A model generated the notes under the pieces. The model had not been told where the DNA came from. It ran no database searches and saw nothing but the letters and a program-made list of their open reading frames with translations. This document shows positions 11,168-22,309 of a stretch of DNA of 64,000 nucleotides, in pieces; positions within the stretch are counted from its first letter, which is position 1, and each line of letters starts with the position of its first letter. The DNA comes from Hermodice carunculata (Eukaryota; Annelida; Polychaeta; Eunicida; Amphinomidae): contig OZ026625.1 in assembly GCA_964020975.1 (NCBI GenBank), positions 42,101,835 to 42,165,834 on the forward strand, given 5' to 3'. Both the position numbers and the translations under genes were made by a program.

Positions 11168-11362
11168 CGAAATGTGGCCGCTACCTTAAATTTAAATTAA
11201 ATTATAATGTGTGGAACTGCCTGCTGTTTGTGCTGGCATGTTCGCTACATCATGTCATGCATATATACATGTTAGCGTATACATGTGTCTGCAATACTGG
11301 CCAAAACAGTGGAGTCTCTGCATACACATATACACACCGGACCTGTATTCAATTTGTATAAT

Positions 11363-11363
11363 A

Positions 11364-11395
<32 letters not shown>
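11363..11395. repeat. (TA)n microsatellite, left of a miniature element
   Basis: A run of alternating TA with one CA step. It continues on the other side of the inserted element at 11575-11610. Confidence 0.9.
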
Positions 11396-11397
<2 letters not shown>

Positions 11398-11571
11398 GTG
11401 GTACCTGTTTTGAGAGACCGCCCAACGACGCGTCAAAAGGTGGTCTCTCAAAAAGGTGGTCTTTCATTAGAGGTACAACAACATGGAAAAGATAGCACAG
11501 TGTTCTGAGAGAGCGGTCTTAAAAAGATATGCGGTCTCTTATTAGAGGGGTCCCTCAAGAGAGGTAACACT

Positions 11572-11574
<3 letters not shown>
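11396..11574. mobile_element. TA-target miniature inverted-repeat element
   Basis: It begins TAGTGGTACCTGTTTTGAGA and ends with inverted sequence GGTAACACTG. Internal GGTGGTCTCTCAAAAAGG and CGGTCTCTTATTAGAG blocks are typical of the family. About 179 bp. It sits inside a TA microsatellite, which fits TA target preference. Confidence 0.75.
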
Positions 11575-11617
<43 letters not shown>

Positions 11618-13440
11618 AGGTTGTGGATATAAATTTTACAAGTACACACTAAGTTGTTAATTGAATGAAATATTGGCTTTTCTGTATTTTTGCTTATTCC
11701 TCCATAAAATCTTCACAGATCATCACATAGTCCCACATATATTTTACGATATCATCATATGTATAAACAGCTGTGCATTGTCAGGTGAATCAGCTAACTA
11801 GCTATGTTTTTGTTTAATAGTAAAAAGTCCACCGAGAAAAAATGTTGGTTCCCATTTGATTAGCCTTTACTTCTGAAGGTAGTCGAGCTATGCCCAGGTA
11901 AACTAAGTATGCATACTACCACTGTTTTCAGGCTGTATGAACTGAAAAGTATTCACATAGGTATAAGCAAAGTGTATACTGTTTAAATGGTCATGATCAA
12001 AAGATTATAAAACAAGCTAAAATAGTCCCCTTTGGTTCAAGTCATTGTATAAATGACTCATATGATCAGAAATTACTGCGCAATATAACAGGAATATACA
12101 AATGTGGAACTAACATCATAATGGTTTTATCAAATAGCAAACTGTTTTCAGATAATTTACTCCCCGCTACTGTTGCAACTTTGCGCTCAACAAAGTTGTG
12201 ACAGTGGGATAGGGCTCTTTTTTTTTTCCGTACTAAAGGCCACCTGACTAGCTACTAAGCTAGTCAGGACCGCAGCAGATAAGCATAGTGCCACAGAATA
12301 TTATTATTACATAAAGATTAAAGTCATATGTCGATGAAAAGGTGTCCTCTATCATGCTATAATTTTTATCTGTTCTTGTTTTGCATTAATGTTACAGTGC
12401 TTCAAAGTTGATGTCACTGTACATTGTGGGGTTTGTTAGATTCAGCCTTGCAATTCCAAAACAAATAAAGAAAATCTGTGGGCCGCTTTTTAGCCACACG
12501 ACCAGGAGCAATTCAGTGAAAACAGTATAGAATTTTGTTGAACAGGTAACAAGTTATTTCCACATTTTTGCATGCCGATGTCACGTTATTATTTCATAAC
12601 AAAACAGATTTTTGTGACCAATTAAAAGGAACGGGTCATACTTTTATCTTTTTTACAATATGTTGTTCATGGCCTTTGCAACAATCAACAATTATCCTAC
12701 ATCCTTAGCTTATGTAACATCTGAATTTTAACTTCACGGAGTCAGACATGATGACTTACAACATTGGATAAACTAAGGTTAAAAAGATCCAGTATTGCTG
12801 AACCAAGTTTCGACATAAAACTGAGAGGTTCAGTATTAATGAACCAAGTTTTGACATTGGAAATACTGAATGCAAACAGCTCTTTTTCATTCAATAGCAT
12901 TCTGCATGAACGTGATTGCAGACTTGGTAGTACAGCACAGGTCACAAAATCTGAAGTCCATCTTCTTTATAAAAAACAACTACGCAAATGTTTTGTCTTC
13001 CAACGCTGATAGGCACCTCCATTTAATTGTTAAAAATGACAATAACTTCTGTCAAAATATTAGTTAAAAAGAGTCATACTGTCCACTTTTTAGGTGTTTA
13101 CAATGGAGACGTTCTCACCTTCCTCGCTGCCACTGCCATCTTTCTCTGTCATATGCAGCAACGAGCAGGTCAGAGGTTACATGCAATATTAGCCAATAAA
13201 ATAACAGTTTACAGAATCAACATAGCAGATTGACTCTTTCGCGGTTTGATTGGATACTTTCATGAAACCATTCCACTCTGTTATTTTCGTAATATGTGAT
13301 AGTATCTAGCTGAAGGTCCTTAACAATTTCATTTTACAGTGAAAAGCAATTATTTATGCTAAAGCACCATATTTCACGCTTGCAATAGTCAACCTTAACA
13401 ATGACCCAGCAAATGACCCCAAACCATTTCTATTGGCTAC
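11575..13440. other. Intergenic sequence before the plus-strand gene
   Basis: It starts with the second half of the (TA)n tract (to 11610). The rest is AT-rich unique sequence. An 81-codon frame at 12764-13009 shows no recognisable domain. Confidence 0.45.
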
Positions 13441-13550
13441 TGGAAAGTCACGTGGGTGTGGCTACAACTTAAGTACACGCGAAAACATCGAAGCAGCGAA
13501 GGTAAACTGAACACCACAAGGCTTCGCAAGAGGAGATATTTATTACAAAC
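13441..13550 (+). promoter_or_regulatory. Candidate promoter and 5' UTR of the micro-exon gene
   Basis: AAGTCACGTGGGTGTGGCTA has a CACGTG E-box (13449-13454) overlapping a GGGTGTGGC CACCC/GC-type box. CpG-containing sequence (ACACGCGAAAACATCGAAGC) follows up to the start codon. No TATA box is evident. The position directly upstream of a good first exon supports a promoter. Confidence 0.4.
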
Positions 13551-13620
13551 ATGGGAAAGAAATCAAAAGTTGAAGATGAAGTCGAAGCATCTAAAGACGA
13601 CAGTGGTGATTCGAAACATG
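13551..13620 (+). CDS. First exon of an unidentified gene (Lys/Asp/Glu-rich N-terminus)
   Basis: ATGGGAAAGAAATCAAAAG opens the frame MGKKSKVEDEVEASKDDSGD-SKH. It ends with one base (phase 1) at a good donor, GTATGTTA. The context ACAAACATGGG is a fair start context, and the exon follows a CpG-containing 5' UTR. Residues are almost all charged or polar, so this is a disordered cytosolic N-terminus, not a signal peptide. The next exons (15723-15749, 20608-20643) enter and leave in the same phase. I do not recognise the protein. Short, phase-1, charged N-terminal exons are seen in muscle linker proteins and in genes with alternative N-termini. Confidence 0.55.
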
Positions 13621-15722
13621 GTATGTTATTTTGTAATTCAGGGGCAAATTAAAAATGAAATTATACATCAAAGGTCTTACCTGGCTGTCCGACAAACCCG
13701 CCGAACATGTGAACAACTCAATATGGCTCCTGGCATCATTGTTGCCAATGAAAACAGGGAAGTCTTACTGAAGGGACCAGTCACGACTTTCTTTCTTTCT
13801 TTCTTTTTCCTCATGTATGCAACATTATTAGGTTAAAAAAAATGTAGTCATAGGCCATGGCCCATGACAATAATGATGCTGATAAAGTGCAAATGTAACT
13901 GGATTTGGAGTGGCAAGCAGTATGTAAAATGAGCGTCAGTTGAGAACCTAATTTTCTTTCACATATCATATGTATTGTTTCAATTAGATGTTTTCTATAT
14001 ATATAAAAAATACTTGTAACTTTAAATTAAAAATACTTGTAACTTTAAATTTTCAGTTTTGTTGTACCTTTGACTTTTTTCTTTTTCTTTTTTTTGTTTG
14101 TTTGTTTGTTTTTTTTTCGTTTTTTGTTTTTTTGTTTTTGTTTTTGTTTTTTCTTTTGAATTGTTTTGTGTACCTGCATGTTTACCTATTTCTTGGAGCA
14201 AAGTGTAAATACCAAAATGGAAAAAGATAAGTGAACTGAATTATGAACATACAATGTGTATGTTTAGAGTGCAGTCCATTGTTTTTAAATACGTTGGAAT
14301 GGTAACAATGCTATTATACCAGCATATTTATCTCAAAATAAAGTATCTTTAAAAAGTGTTAAACAGTTTTGAAATGATCATGTCAGACAAGTACACATAA
14401 GGGGGCTGGGCTAGGAATTATTGAAGCATGGCCAAAGCTGAGTGACTCAAGTGTACAAGCCAAACTTGTGTTTCCACACAGACTAAATTTTTTTTTCAGT
14501 CAGAAGGGTGGTGTTATACAGTGAAGTTTAGATATTTAATCAAAACTTAAGTAATCTAAAATGGGTCAATTAAACTGGGTACAAGATGGTAATCTTTAGC
14601 ATAACCCTCCTGTGAATATCAGTCTGTGACTTAAGGAATAGCACCAGCCCATGCAGGATTTTTGGAAGACAGCAGCACATATATCAGCCCACAGTGAAAG
14701 ATGGGTGAACAAGCTGGCTGTGTTTCAGACAAATTTGATATAGGTAGTCTGATGTCTCCTTGAATATAGCCATACACTTTTGCTAAGGATCCACTTGTTT
14801 AAACAGGGTTATGAAACCCCTGTATGCATTAATACATGTATGTAGTAATAGTAGTCTTATTAAAAAAAATGAGTGCAGAATATTATTGCTTGAAACTCTC
14901 TCTTTCAGCATAAATGCATACCTTTCAAGTGTAGCAATTTGAAAGTTTATAGGAGTGTCCATTTTCTTCATTTATTTTTTTTATTTCTCAATTCATGCCC
15001 CCCTCCCGGCAAAAGGTCTAATGCTTAGATTCCTGTCTTTTTAGAACATTGAATGTGCAGTATAGGAGTTACATTTTGATACTTCTGTTTGAATTTTGAG
15101 ATGTACACTGTATAATTATGAATCAAATCAGTACCGGGGTACAATGTACATTTTCAATAGTCCCTCTTTTAAGAGACCACCCCTAGAGCAGGTCTAAAAG
15201 TGGTCATATGAAACAGGTAGTCTCTTCTTAGGGATAAAATGACACAAAGACTTATTTAGGGACCTGGTGAATGTGGTCTGAAAAGGCAGGTGGTCTCTCA
15301 ATGGAGTGGTCTCTCAAAAGAGAGACTACTGTGTATCAAAGCCTGCAAATACAAGCAGTGGCAGGATGATCAAGAAATTATTTGCATGTCTATTACCCTA
15401 CATGTAGGTCCAAAAAAAAAAAAATAAAAAAAAAAAAATAAAATAAGAATAAGTACATGCACTAGCCCTAGGGTAACCAAAAACTTGTTTTTACAAAGTG
15501 ACTGTCACACATGTGATTGTTTAATAATTCACCCCAGTTGATGTATGAGTAGGGTTGAAGGGGTCCCAGGATGCTGATACAGAAAATAAAATGTCCATTT
15601 AAACCAGTAAGGAAATTACCCTTTAAATACCCTCCTCGTGTATGACCAGCATGTTTGCTATACAGCTATCTCAAAGTGTCTCTTGACCATATTGACATAT
15701 TGTTGACATCTGTATTCTACAG
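13621..15722 (+). other. Intron 1 of the micro-exon gene
   Basis: A phase-1 GT-AG intron of 2.1 kb with acceptor TTCTACAG at 15715-15722. It contains a T-rich low-complexity tract (14070-14160), one TA-target miniature element (15156-15334) and an A-rich tract (15409-15446). Confidence 0.5.
15156..15334. mobile_element. TA-target miniature inverted-repeat element
   Basis: The left end AATAGTCCCTCTTTTAAGAG is mirrored by the right end CTCTCAAAAGAGAGACTACT. Internal AAAAGTGGTCATATGAAAC and GAAAAGGCAGGTGGTCTCTC are the family signature. About 179 bp, within intron 1. Confidence 0.75.
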
Positions 15723-15749
15723 AGATTAAGCCTGTACCAGCAGGGAAAG
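15723..15749 (+). CDS. Micro-exon 2 of the unidentified gene
   Basis: This is a 27-nt exon between TGTATTCTACAG and GTAACAAC. Entered in phase 1 it reads (G)E-I-K-P-V-P-A-G-K and leaves one base, so its presence or absence would not shift the frame. The composition (Lys, Pro, Glu) continues the basic, disordered N-terminus. The phase match with both neighbours is the main evidence, since the exon is too short for homology. Confidence 0.42.
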
Positions 15750-16226
15750 GTAACAACAGTCAGTTAAAATGCTGATGCTTTAGTATGAGTATGCAAGCTG
15801 TTCCAGCAGTCTTGACCTACAAATATGCAAACACTTGTATCTTATAGATACTTGGTGAAAATGTGTTGAACTGATCAATGATTGAGGTCTGCTTGGTGTA
15901 AATACATGAATATTGTAGGTTCTAAGGACTAACAGACCAAGTTATGGTGTACACATAAATGTTCTCAATTATTGAATACCTGCAGTGCTTTTAGTCTTGT
16001 GTTCAAATTAATTACATGAATTTGAAAGCAGATCCTGGAACATTTTTAGATAATAATTAGTTTATTGTTATTTCGTTTGCAGCATAAGTTATTTCCATGA
16101 AAAAAACACACAAATCAAGAAATTGGAACTCAGAAGTGAACAGATTAATGACATATTCAGTTTTAAATTTTACCAAAATAAATTAAATGAGTTCCAAGTA
16201 GAGCCCATTAAACATTTGGAAAAAAA

Positions 16227-16282
16227 ACATACATACATACATACATACATACATACATACGTACGTACGTACGTATATATAT
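16227..16282. repeat. (CATA)n then (CGTA)n microsatellite
   Basis: About eight ACAT units pass into about four ACGT units and then TA steps. The shift in unit with the same 4-bp register suggests one substitution spread by slippage. Confidence 0.9.
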
Positions 16283-18589
16283 AATTGGTTCATGAAAAAA
16301 TAAAGCAATTTTAATAATACTCTGTTTACTTTTCATACATGTATGCAATAACCAAAGGATGTAAAAGGAGACAAAGGTTTGATGTATGGCCAGGGTTGAT
16401 AAGTAATAACATGTTTTATCTATGTAGTAGGGATGAATAAACAGTACGTTTGAACTTTAATTTGAATAAAGAACAAACTAACAATCTTAACGTATCATTT
16501 ACTGTTTCAGTGTCAACAACAGGGGTCAGTTAAGTTTGTTAGCTTACTCTTTATTATTAGTTGTAGACTGATGCTTGTACGTTTGAGTCTGAGGACCATT
16601 ATATCCAATTTTTATGATAAATCCAGGAACATGTATATGATTTGTTATGGTCAATTTCAGGTACCAGGGGCTTAAAGCTAATAAGTTTATTCAGCATGTT
16701 TCATATTCTGATGAATATACTGTACTGTCAAGGGGGACAGACTCTCCAGCGTGCCTGGACTTTTGTGGGCACGTACATCTTACCTGTATTCGGTTTTGTA
16801 TTCAGTCAACCACATGTATCAGTCAATCTTTTCTTTTGGGAAGGAATAAAACTTATTATACAAATATCAATTTGTGTGTACAGGTAGTGATCAGAGAGAT
16901 CTGATTTATATAGGTGCCATTTTCTTTATGATCATGATCACTTCTGCATATGTACATTCTGAGAAAACAAAAAACAAAAAACCAGTGCATGTAAAGTTAA
17001 GGGATATCTGATTGTGTTTTTTTTGGGTAACTCTTCTGGCTGTGAGGTAGAAATATTTCATTATTTTCTTTTTGAAAGCCACATTTACTGTAATTGGGAG
17101 ATTGACCTGCATAAGAACATATATTTAAGCTAACCAGGACCAGGATGTGACAGATTGTTTGTAAACTGTATGGTCTTTATAATCTTGTCACGCTTAATGA
17201 ATTGTCACAGTTTATGCTAATGACTCATTCCAATTCCCCCCAGGTGTGGTTTATAATGAAGCCTTAATAATTATTGGTCACAGTTTGTGGTTTTTGGTAT
17301 TAAACTTTTTCACAGCATACTAACTTTCTAAAAAACAAAAACTTTCTGTATTTAGCTGTGGTTTTCTGCACCACATGAATATATGTTAGGTACGGGAAGA
17401 ACCTTCATCATTTTCACAGGACTAAAGACAGTATGGGGGGTACATGGTGTTGTAGACTTTTAACGATGTAACAAAATGATGATTAAGTGCAAATGAGTAA
17501 TCACAGGCTGTGGATTTTTCACTTGAAACGGGAAAGAAGACTGGAAATATGTTCAGGCTTTAGAGCCCAGTAAACATTGTACTGATAAATTAAATTTTCA
17601 ATTGAAAGGAGGCTGAACATGTGGGTCAGGATTTTCATGACATGGCATCTTTCATTATGAGCTTGACTAGGAAGTCTTCATTATTTTTTAGATGTTGGAA
17701 AGTAGGCCTACTCTACTTTGGGAGGGAATGAGTTAATGGAAAAGAGTACTCTGTGTGCTCTTCAAATTATAAACATTGTTGCACCATTCAGACTGAGGCA
17801 GACTGACAACAGCACAGATGGTGTGACCAGCTCAGTCTATGTTACATGTACATGCATAAATGGAGGAGCAAACTATAAGATTCTAGTGTATTCCTCCATG
17901 GGTATGGCACTTTTTCAGCTGGAGACAAAATTCTTTGAAATGTCATCTGATGTGTCACCATCCATGTTCAGCAGTGACACGAGTTTTCATGGACCATGGA
18001 TATGGAAATCCATATATGTTGAAAGCCAAGGACATACATGTGTGTTTACATGATGCTAAGTTCCATGTGCAGTGTGGTTGAATTGTGCTTACCTGAGTCA
18101 AGAGTGTTTTTTCCCATGTACTTGTTGTATGGCTTAATCAAAATTTACTTGAATGTTCTGAAGATTTTGGTCACCGGTTTAGTGTGTTTACAAATTTGGT
18201 TTCCTCTGTAGTCCAGCTGATGCAAAAATTATAAAGTAAGACAACTGAACTTATTATTTAGTCAAAAATCATGTGGACCATATCTTATCTTCATACTTCT
18301 ATATAATGTCTAGCATTGGCAGACATCTTACAGATTGGTTTTCTTTCAGTATTCAAACAAACTAACAAAGTAGCCTTAAGTACAGAAAGTTGACATACAA
18401 TTTAAGTATATGGCTGTACATATACTTTCATTAAAGATACAGATTTGATCAGCTGATACCTTTTCTTCTGCCCACTAACTGTCCTTTTCCTTCAAGGATC
18501 TATGGTAGACTAGACACAAACATGTGTTATGTAACCATTCAATTTGAATTATAATGGAATGAAATTTACTGATGAAAGGTCTATACTGC

Positions 18590-18778
18590 CTTCTTGTCCT
18601 TTTCCCTTCGATTGAAACTGGGTCAACAGGCTTTCTCAGTGTGTTCAATGCCCAACTCATGCCAAAGAATGCTGTTGATTCTTTTCCCAACTTTTCCCTG
18701 TGATTAACGCAGGGTCAACAGGTTTGTTCATTGTGGCTAAAGCCCAACATATATTAAGGAAAACTGTTCACTTATAGA
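18590..18778. mobile_element. Decayed TTAA-family element, two tandem pieces
   Basis: CTTTTCCC...GGGTCAACAGGCTTTCTCAG to CCAAAGAATGCTGTTGATTC is followed by a second CTTTTCCC...GGGTCAACAGGTTTGTTC to AAGGAAAACTGTTCAC. Both match the palindrome flanks of the family, but the palindromes are eroded. Confidence 0.5.
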
Positions 18779-20296
18779 GCGCATAATATTAAAGTTTCAT
18801 AGTTTCATTTTTTTTTTTTTTTGGCTGACATGTTTATCATTTATGGCAAAATTAAAGAAAACAATTGTTCAGGCAAAGGGTTAAATGTAAAGTACACAAT
18901 GTGTAAATTTTTGCAGTGGCATGTCACTGGGAAGCAACTTGCCCTTGCTGTTTACTGGGCATTCATGAGCGTGACCAGTAGACATGCAATCTTTTCCATA
19001 AGAAAAGTATTACACATTGTGAGTCAGAATTAAGGAACAATGTTCGCATATATGTAATGGGTTGAGTGACCCCACAGAATCTCTCTGCCGGCTCATTTCT
19101 CAGCCCAGTGAAATGTTTGCCGCAATATTTATAGCAACCATTGACAGATCTCTGTGTGCTTACAAAGACCACAGTCAAGGTTGAAGTAAGCATTTATTAT
19201 GCACACTATGTTACAGAAGTAATTTACTGCAGGGCCATATGTATTGGGTGGGGAATAAAGTACATATAACTTCAAAAATATTTGCTATAAGATTGAATGC
19301 CATATAAATTTAACATGATGTAGGAGCTGAGGTCATGCGAGCTGCGTCTGGTCTCTAAAAGGTCCAACCAAAGTGGTTTTATAAGACAGGTGGCCAGGTG
19401 GGGGACTGTACTTGGCAATTGTCAGCATAAAGGTGGTATCCCTATGGCAGAAGAGAGCCATTAACCCTCTGAACCCTACACATTATATGCACAGTTACTA
19501 CCAATATGATATTGTGTGTGGTCACTCCTTCTGCCAAGAAAAACCACATAAAACAGGTCACCTATGATGGCAGGGATATTAACAAAGAAACACACTCTTA
19601 GAACTGTACTGGGAGTGTACATGCAGCTTCAAAAAGACACAGTGTATTCATAATAGAAGCCATTTACACCATGTATGGTACATGCTGTATGTACATGTAA
19701 TAATTTAGGCTTTGAGTGGTGCACCTTTCAGCATAATATTAAGCACCTGTGTGTCTTTTGAAACTTGGGGAAAACATTTTTCCCTCAAAGGGTGGACACA
19801 AACAAATTATACATGTACCATACAGACATTTTGTTGAAGCACAAAGTAGGCATATTTACTATAACATGGATATAGCTTTTTTTCTGTCATGTATATGGAT
19901 AATTAAAGTGTGGGAACCTTAGGCCAACCAGGACCTATCATATCTCTTGAGTCACTTAGTTTTGCAACTACACTTGTACCTGCTCTTGAGACCACCTCTG
20001 AATGAGAAACCTCATATCTTTTTTTTAAGACCACCCTTTCATAACATCAGGACCTGACAATATATGATCTGCCATGATTTGACACAAGGGATTTCTATTA
20101 TCTGTCATACCATACTTCATGTTTTAAGATTTCAAAAATCTATGGGTTAAATTTCTTTAAACATGTTAAACTTTTGTTGTCTTGTCTGAAAAATTACTTG
20201 TCCCAGACCATGGGCTCAATGACCTTGATGTCAAGCCCAGTCTGTAATATGAGACCACTTCTAGCTGGCAGTAGGAATGGTCTTAATAAGCAGGTA

Positions 20297-20474
20297 CAGA
20301 AGGTACCTGCTGTATGTGACCACCCCTTCTGCCAAGTAACAGTGGTCACATACTGCTGATGGTCTTTCACCACAAGTAAATTTGCAAAGAAATTGACTTA
20401 TGCTTCCGGAAATGTGACTACGAACTGCAGGTGGTCTCTTATGGTAGTGGTCACATACAGCAGGTATCACTGTA
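20297..20474. mobile_element. TA-target miniature element, GGTACCTGCTGTATGTGACC subtype
   Basis: The left end GGTACCTGCTGTATGTGACC pairs with the right end GGTCACATACAGCAGGTATC followed by ACTGTA. It is about 178 bp and lies just before micro-exon 3. A related ~174-bp copy is at 49960-50133. Confidence 0.7.
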
Positions 20475-20607
20475 CTACATTTTTGTCAAAGTTATGTGAG
20501 CTGCTTAAGGTACCAGAACATTTGCCCTCACTGTGTTTGTGATGTCAGCTGGCTCCTCACAGAGACACAATATGCTTGGTTGACACAGGTTTGTTTTGTA
20601 TTTTTAG

Positions 20608-20643
20608 AGAAGAAGGGTGCCCAAGTGGCGTGGGGAGACACAG
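20608..20643 (+). CDS. Micro-exon 3 of the unidentified gene
   Basis: This is a 36-nt exon between TTGTATTTTTAG and GTAACAAT. It reads (G)E-K-K-G-A-Q-V-A-W-G-D-T plus one base, again phase 1 in and phase 1 out. With the two earlier exons the product begins MGKKSK...DSKH, EIKPVPAGK, EKKGAQVAWGDT. The following exon was not found within the window. I cannot name the protein. Confidence 0.42.
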
Positions 20644-21119
20644 GTAACAATGATGTAGAGTACACGTCCTGTCACCTAACAGAGTGGGGTGCACATTGTT
20701 GATGTGATTACTGTTTCAAGCTAACCCCTTCCTTTTTATGCATGAATAATAGCCACACATTCCTTGGGTCGGTGCTTCCGTTAACCCCCACATGGGGGTA
20801 CATGTGTACATAACCCTTTGAAAGCCTGAAATACCCTCTGAGAAAATGCCAAAGGGCAACATGTCTTGTTTATTTACATATAAAATTGGTGAAAATTCAG
20901 TCTTCTCTCCCAAATTTCCCTTCTTGTGACCCCCTGAAAATATTTCAAATGGAAACACTGTTGGGGAGCAACATATTTGTTATTTAATCTTTGTACATAC
21001 AATGTCATACCTCGTACATATCTCATGTACCATATTGTAGTGTACTCTTTTGTTTGTCAACATGTAAATATAACACCCAGTGTACATGTAGGGTGATGGT
21101 ATTCTCTTTGAAGGTCAAT

Positions 21120-21625
21120 ATTTCAGGGTTTTCACAATAAATATTAGTCATCAAAATTAATACACATTTAACTACCATAAATTATACCATCAAATCATTG
21201 TAAATATTCAGGCCATGAAATTAATACAAGCTACATTACAATGTACCACCTTAGTCTTCATTAATATTTAGACCTTAAAACTGATGGAAGCTAAATTGTC
21301 ATAATTAAACCACCTCAGTGTTGTGAATATTTAGTCATCGATATTAATACAAGCTAAATTGTCACATCAACTCAGTTACCATTATAAATATTTAGGTGTC
21401 AACATTAAGAAAAGCTGAATTGTAATATCACCTCACTGTTATAAGTAAGGCCTCAAGACCAATACAAGGTAAAATATCATACCACCTCATGCTGTATTTG
21501 GGCAGCAGCATTAATACAAGTCATATTGTCATACTATGTCACCATTATGAAATAAGTCCAAAATTAAATTAAGCTAATAGTTAAACGACCTTCGGTTGCC
21601 ATTATAAACATCCAGGCCTCAGAAT
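21120..21625. repeat. Diverged ~60-bp tandem repeat, about 8 units
   Basis: Each unit has ATAAATATTTAGGCCTCAAA-like, ATTAATACAAGCTAAATTGT-like and CATATCACCTCAGT-like parts. The ATTAATACAAGCTA block recurs near 21219, 21275, 21336, 21398, 21457 and 21508, i.e. every 50-62 bp. The units differ by many substitutions, so the array is old. It has no open frame. Confidence 0.75.
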
Positions 21626-21634
21626 TCAAACATG

Positions 21635-21764
21635 CAGTGAAATCTACCTATTAAGACCATCTAAGGGACTGAAAATGTGGTCTTTCAATAGGGGAGTGGT
21701 AGGCCTATTAATAGAGAAATGGTTGCTTCATAGAGGTGGTCATAATTGGAGATTCTACGTACTG
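21635..21764. mobile_element. Short TA-target miniature element
   Basis: CAGTGAAATCTACCTATTAA at the left, GGAGATTCTACGTACTG at the right, then TA. Internal GTGGTCTTTCAATAGGG is a family motif. About 130 bp. Confidence 0.6.
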
Positions 21765-22309
21765 TACATGTACATGTTTTGAACGCAAATTTCCATACCA
21801 ACTCACTATTAGACCTTAAAGGCTGTGTACGGCTTTAACACAACTTTATATGGCACAATGTCAATTTGTTACATGTATTTTAGCATGATATCAAATCTGA
21901 TTTTGCAACAAAATATCAATATATCAGTGAAATGAGAAACATTAATGTCCAGAGAAGGGGTCATATAATTTTGATTTTAGAAGTGTGTGCATAAGAAAAA
22001 TTATGAATATGTTCATAAAATGCACTTTCATTTAATAATTGCAACTACATGTAACTGTCATTAAGTTAGGCAAACAACAACACATTAAACAGTTTACTCT
22101 GACATGTACTTATACACATCAATGTCTTCAGGTATATAACGTTCAAATTTAGTGCCATTATGTGGGGACAGTGCCACAGTTTCTATGTGACAGCATGACT
22201 AACATAGAGATGCTTGTGTGCTGGTCTGTATCATATTTTCAGCAATGTACATGTATCACAATATGCAGTCATGCATGCTATCACCAAGGTGAAGGACAAG
22301 GCCTTATTC

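Larger units (their letters stand above)
7815..11226. mobile_element. 3.4-kb region bounded by inverted repeats
   Basis: The left arm CAGCAGGCAGTTCCACATAT, TATAATTTAATTTATA and TTTAAGGTAGCGGCCATATT lies at 7815-7968. It is repeated inverted at 11168-11226 (AAATGTGGCCGCTACCTTAA through GGAACTGCCTGCTG). The arms match almost throughout once an 88-bp insertion in the left arm (7856-7943) is removed. The interior has more CpG than its surroundings but no transposase that I recognise. It could be one element with long terminal inverted repeats, or host DNA trapped between two oppositely placed miniature copies. Confidence 0.5.
15750..20607 (+). other. Intron 2 of the micro-exon gene
   Basis: A phase-1 intron of 4.9 kb. 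It holds a CATA/CGTA microsatellite (16227-16282), two tandem decayed pieces of the TTAA-family element (18590-18778) and TA-family fragments (19340-19410, 19960-20050, 20297-20474). A 111-codon frame at 17718-18053 has no domain that I recognise. Confidence 0.45.
20644..22309 (+). other. Presumed intron, repeat-bearing
   Basis: It contains a ~60-bp diverged tandem repeat (21120-21625) and a TA-family element (21635-21764). No exon-like segment in the expected phase was found. Confidence 0.4.

Noticed and set aside
13988-14230. Phe-rich 80-codon frame
   Set aside because: Translation of a T-rich low-complexity tract.
17718-18053. 111-codon plus-strand frame
   Set aside because: No recognisable domain; it sits in the intron of the micro-exon gene and the composition fits chance.
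20546-20588. Alternative small exon (CTCCTCACAG to GTTTGT) just before micro-exon 3
   Set aside because: 26 nt breaks the phase-1 pattern, and it leaves an implausibly short intron before 20608.
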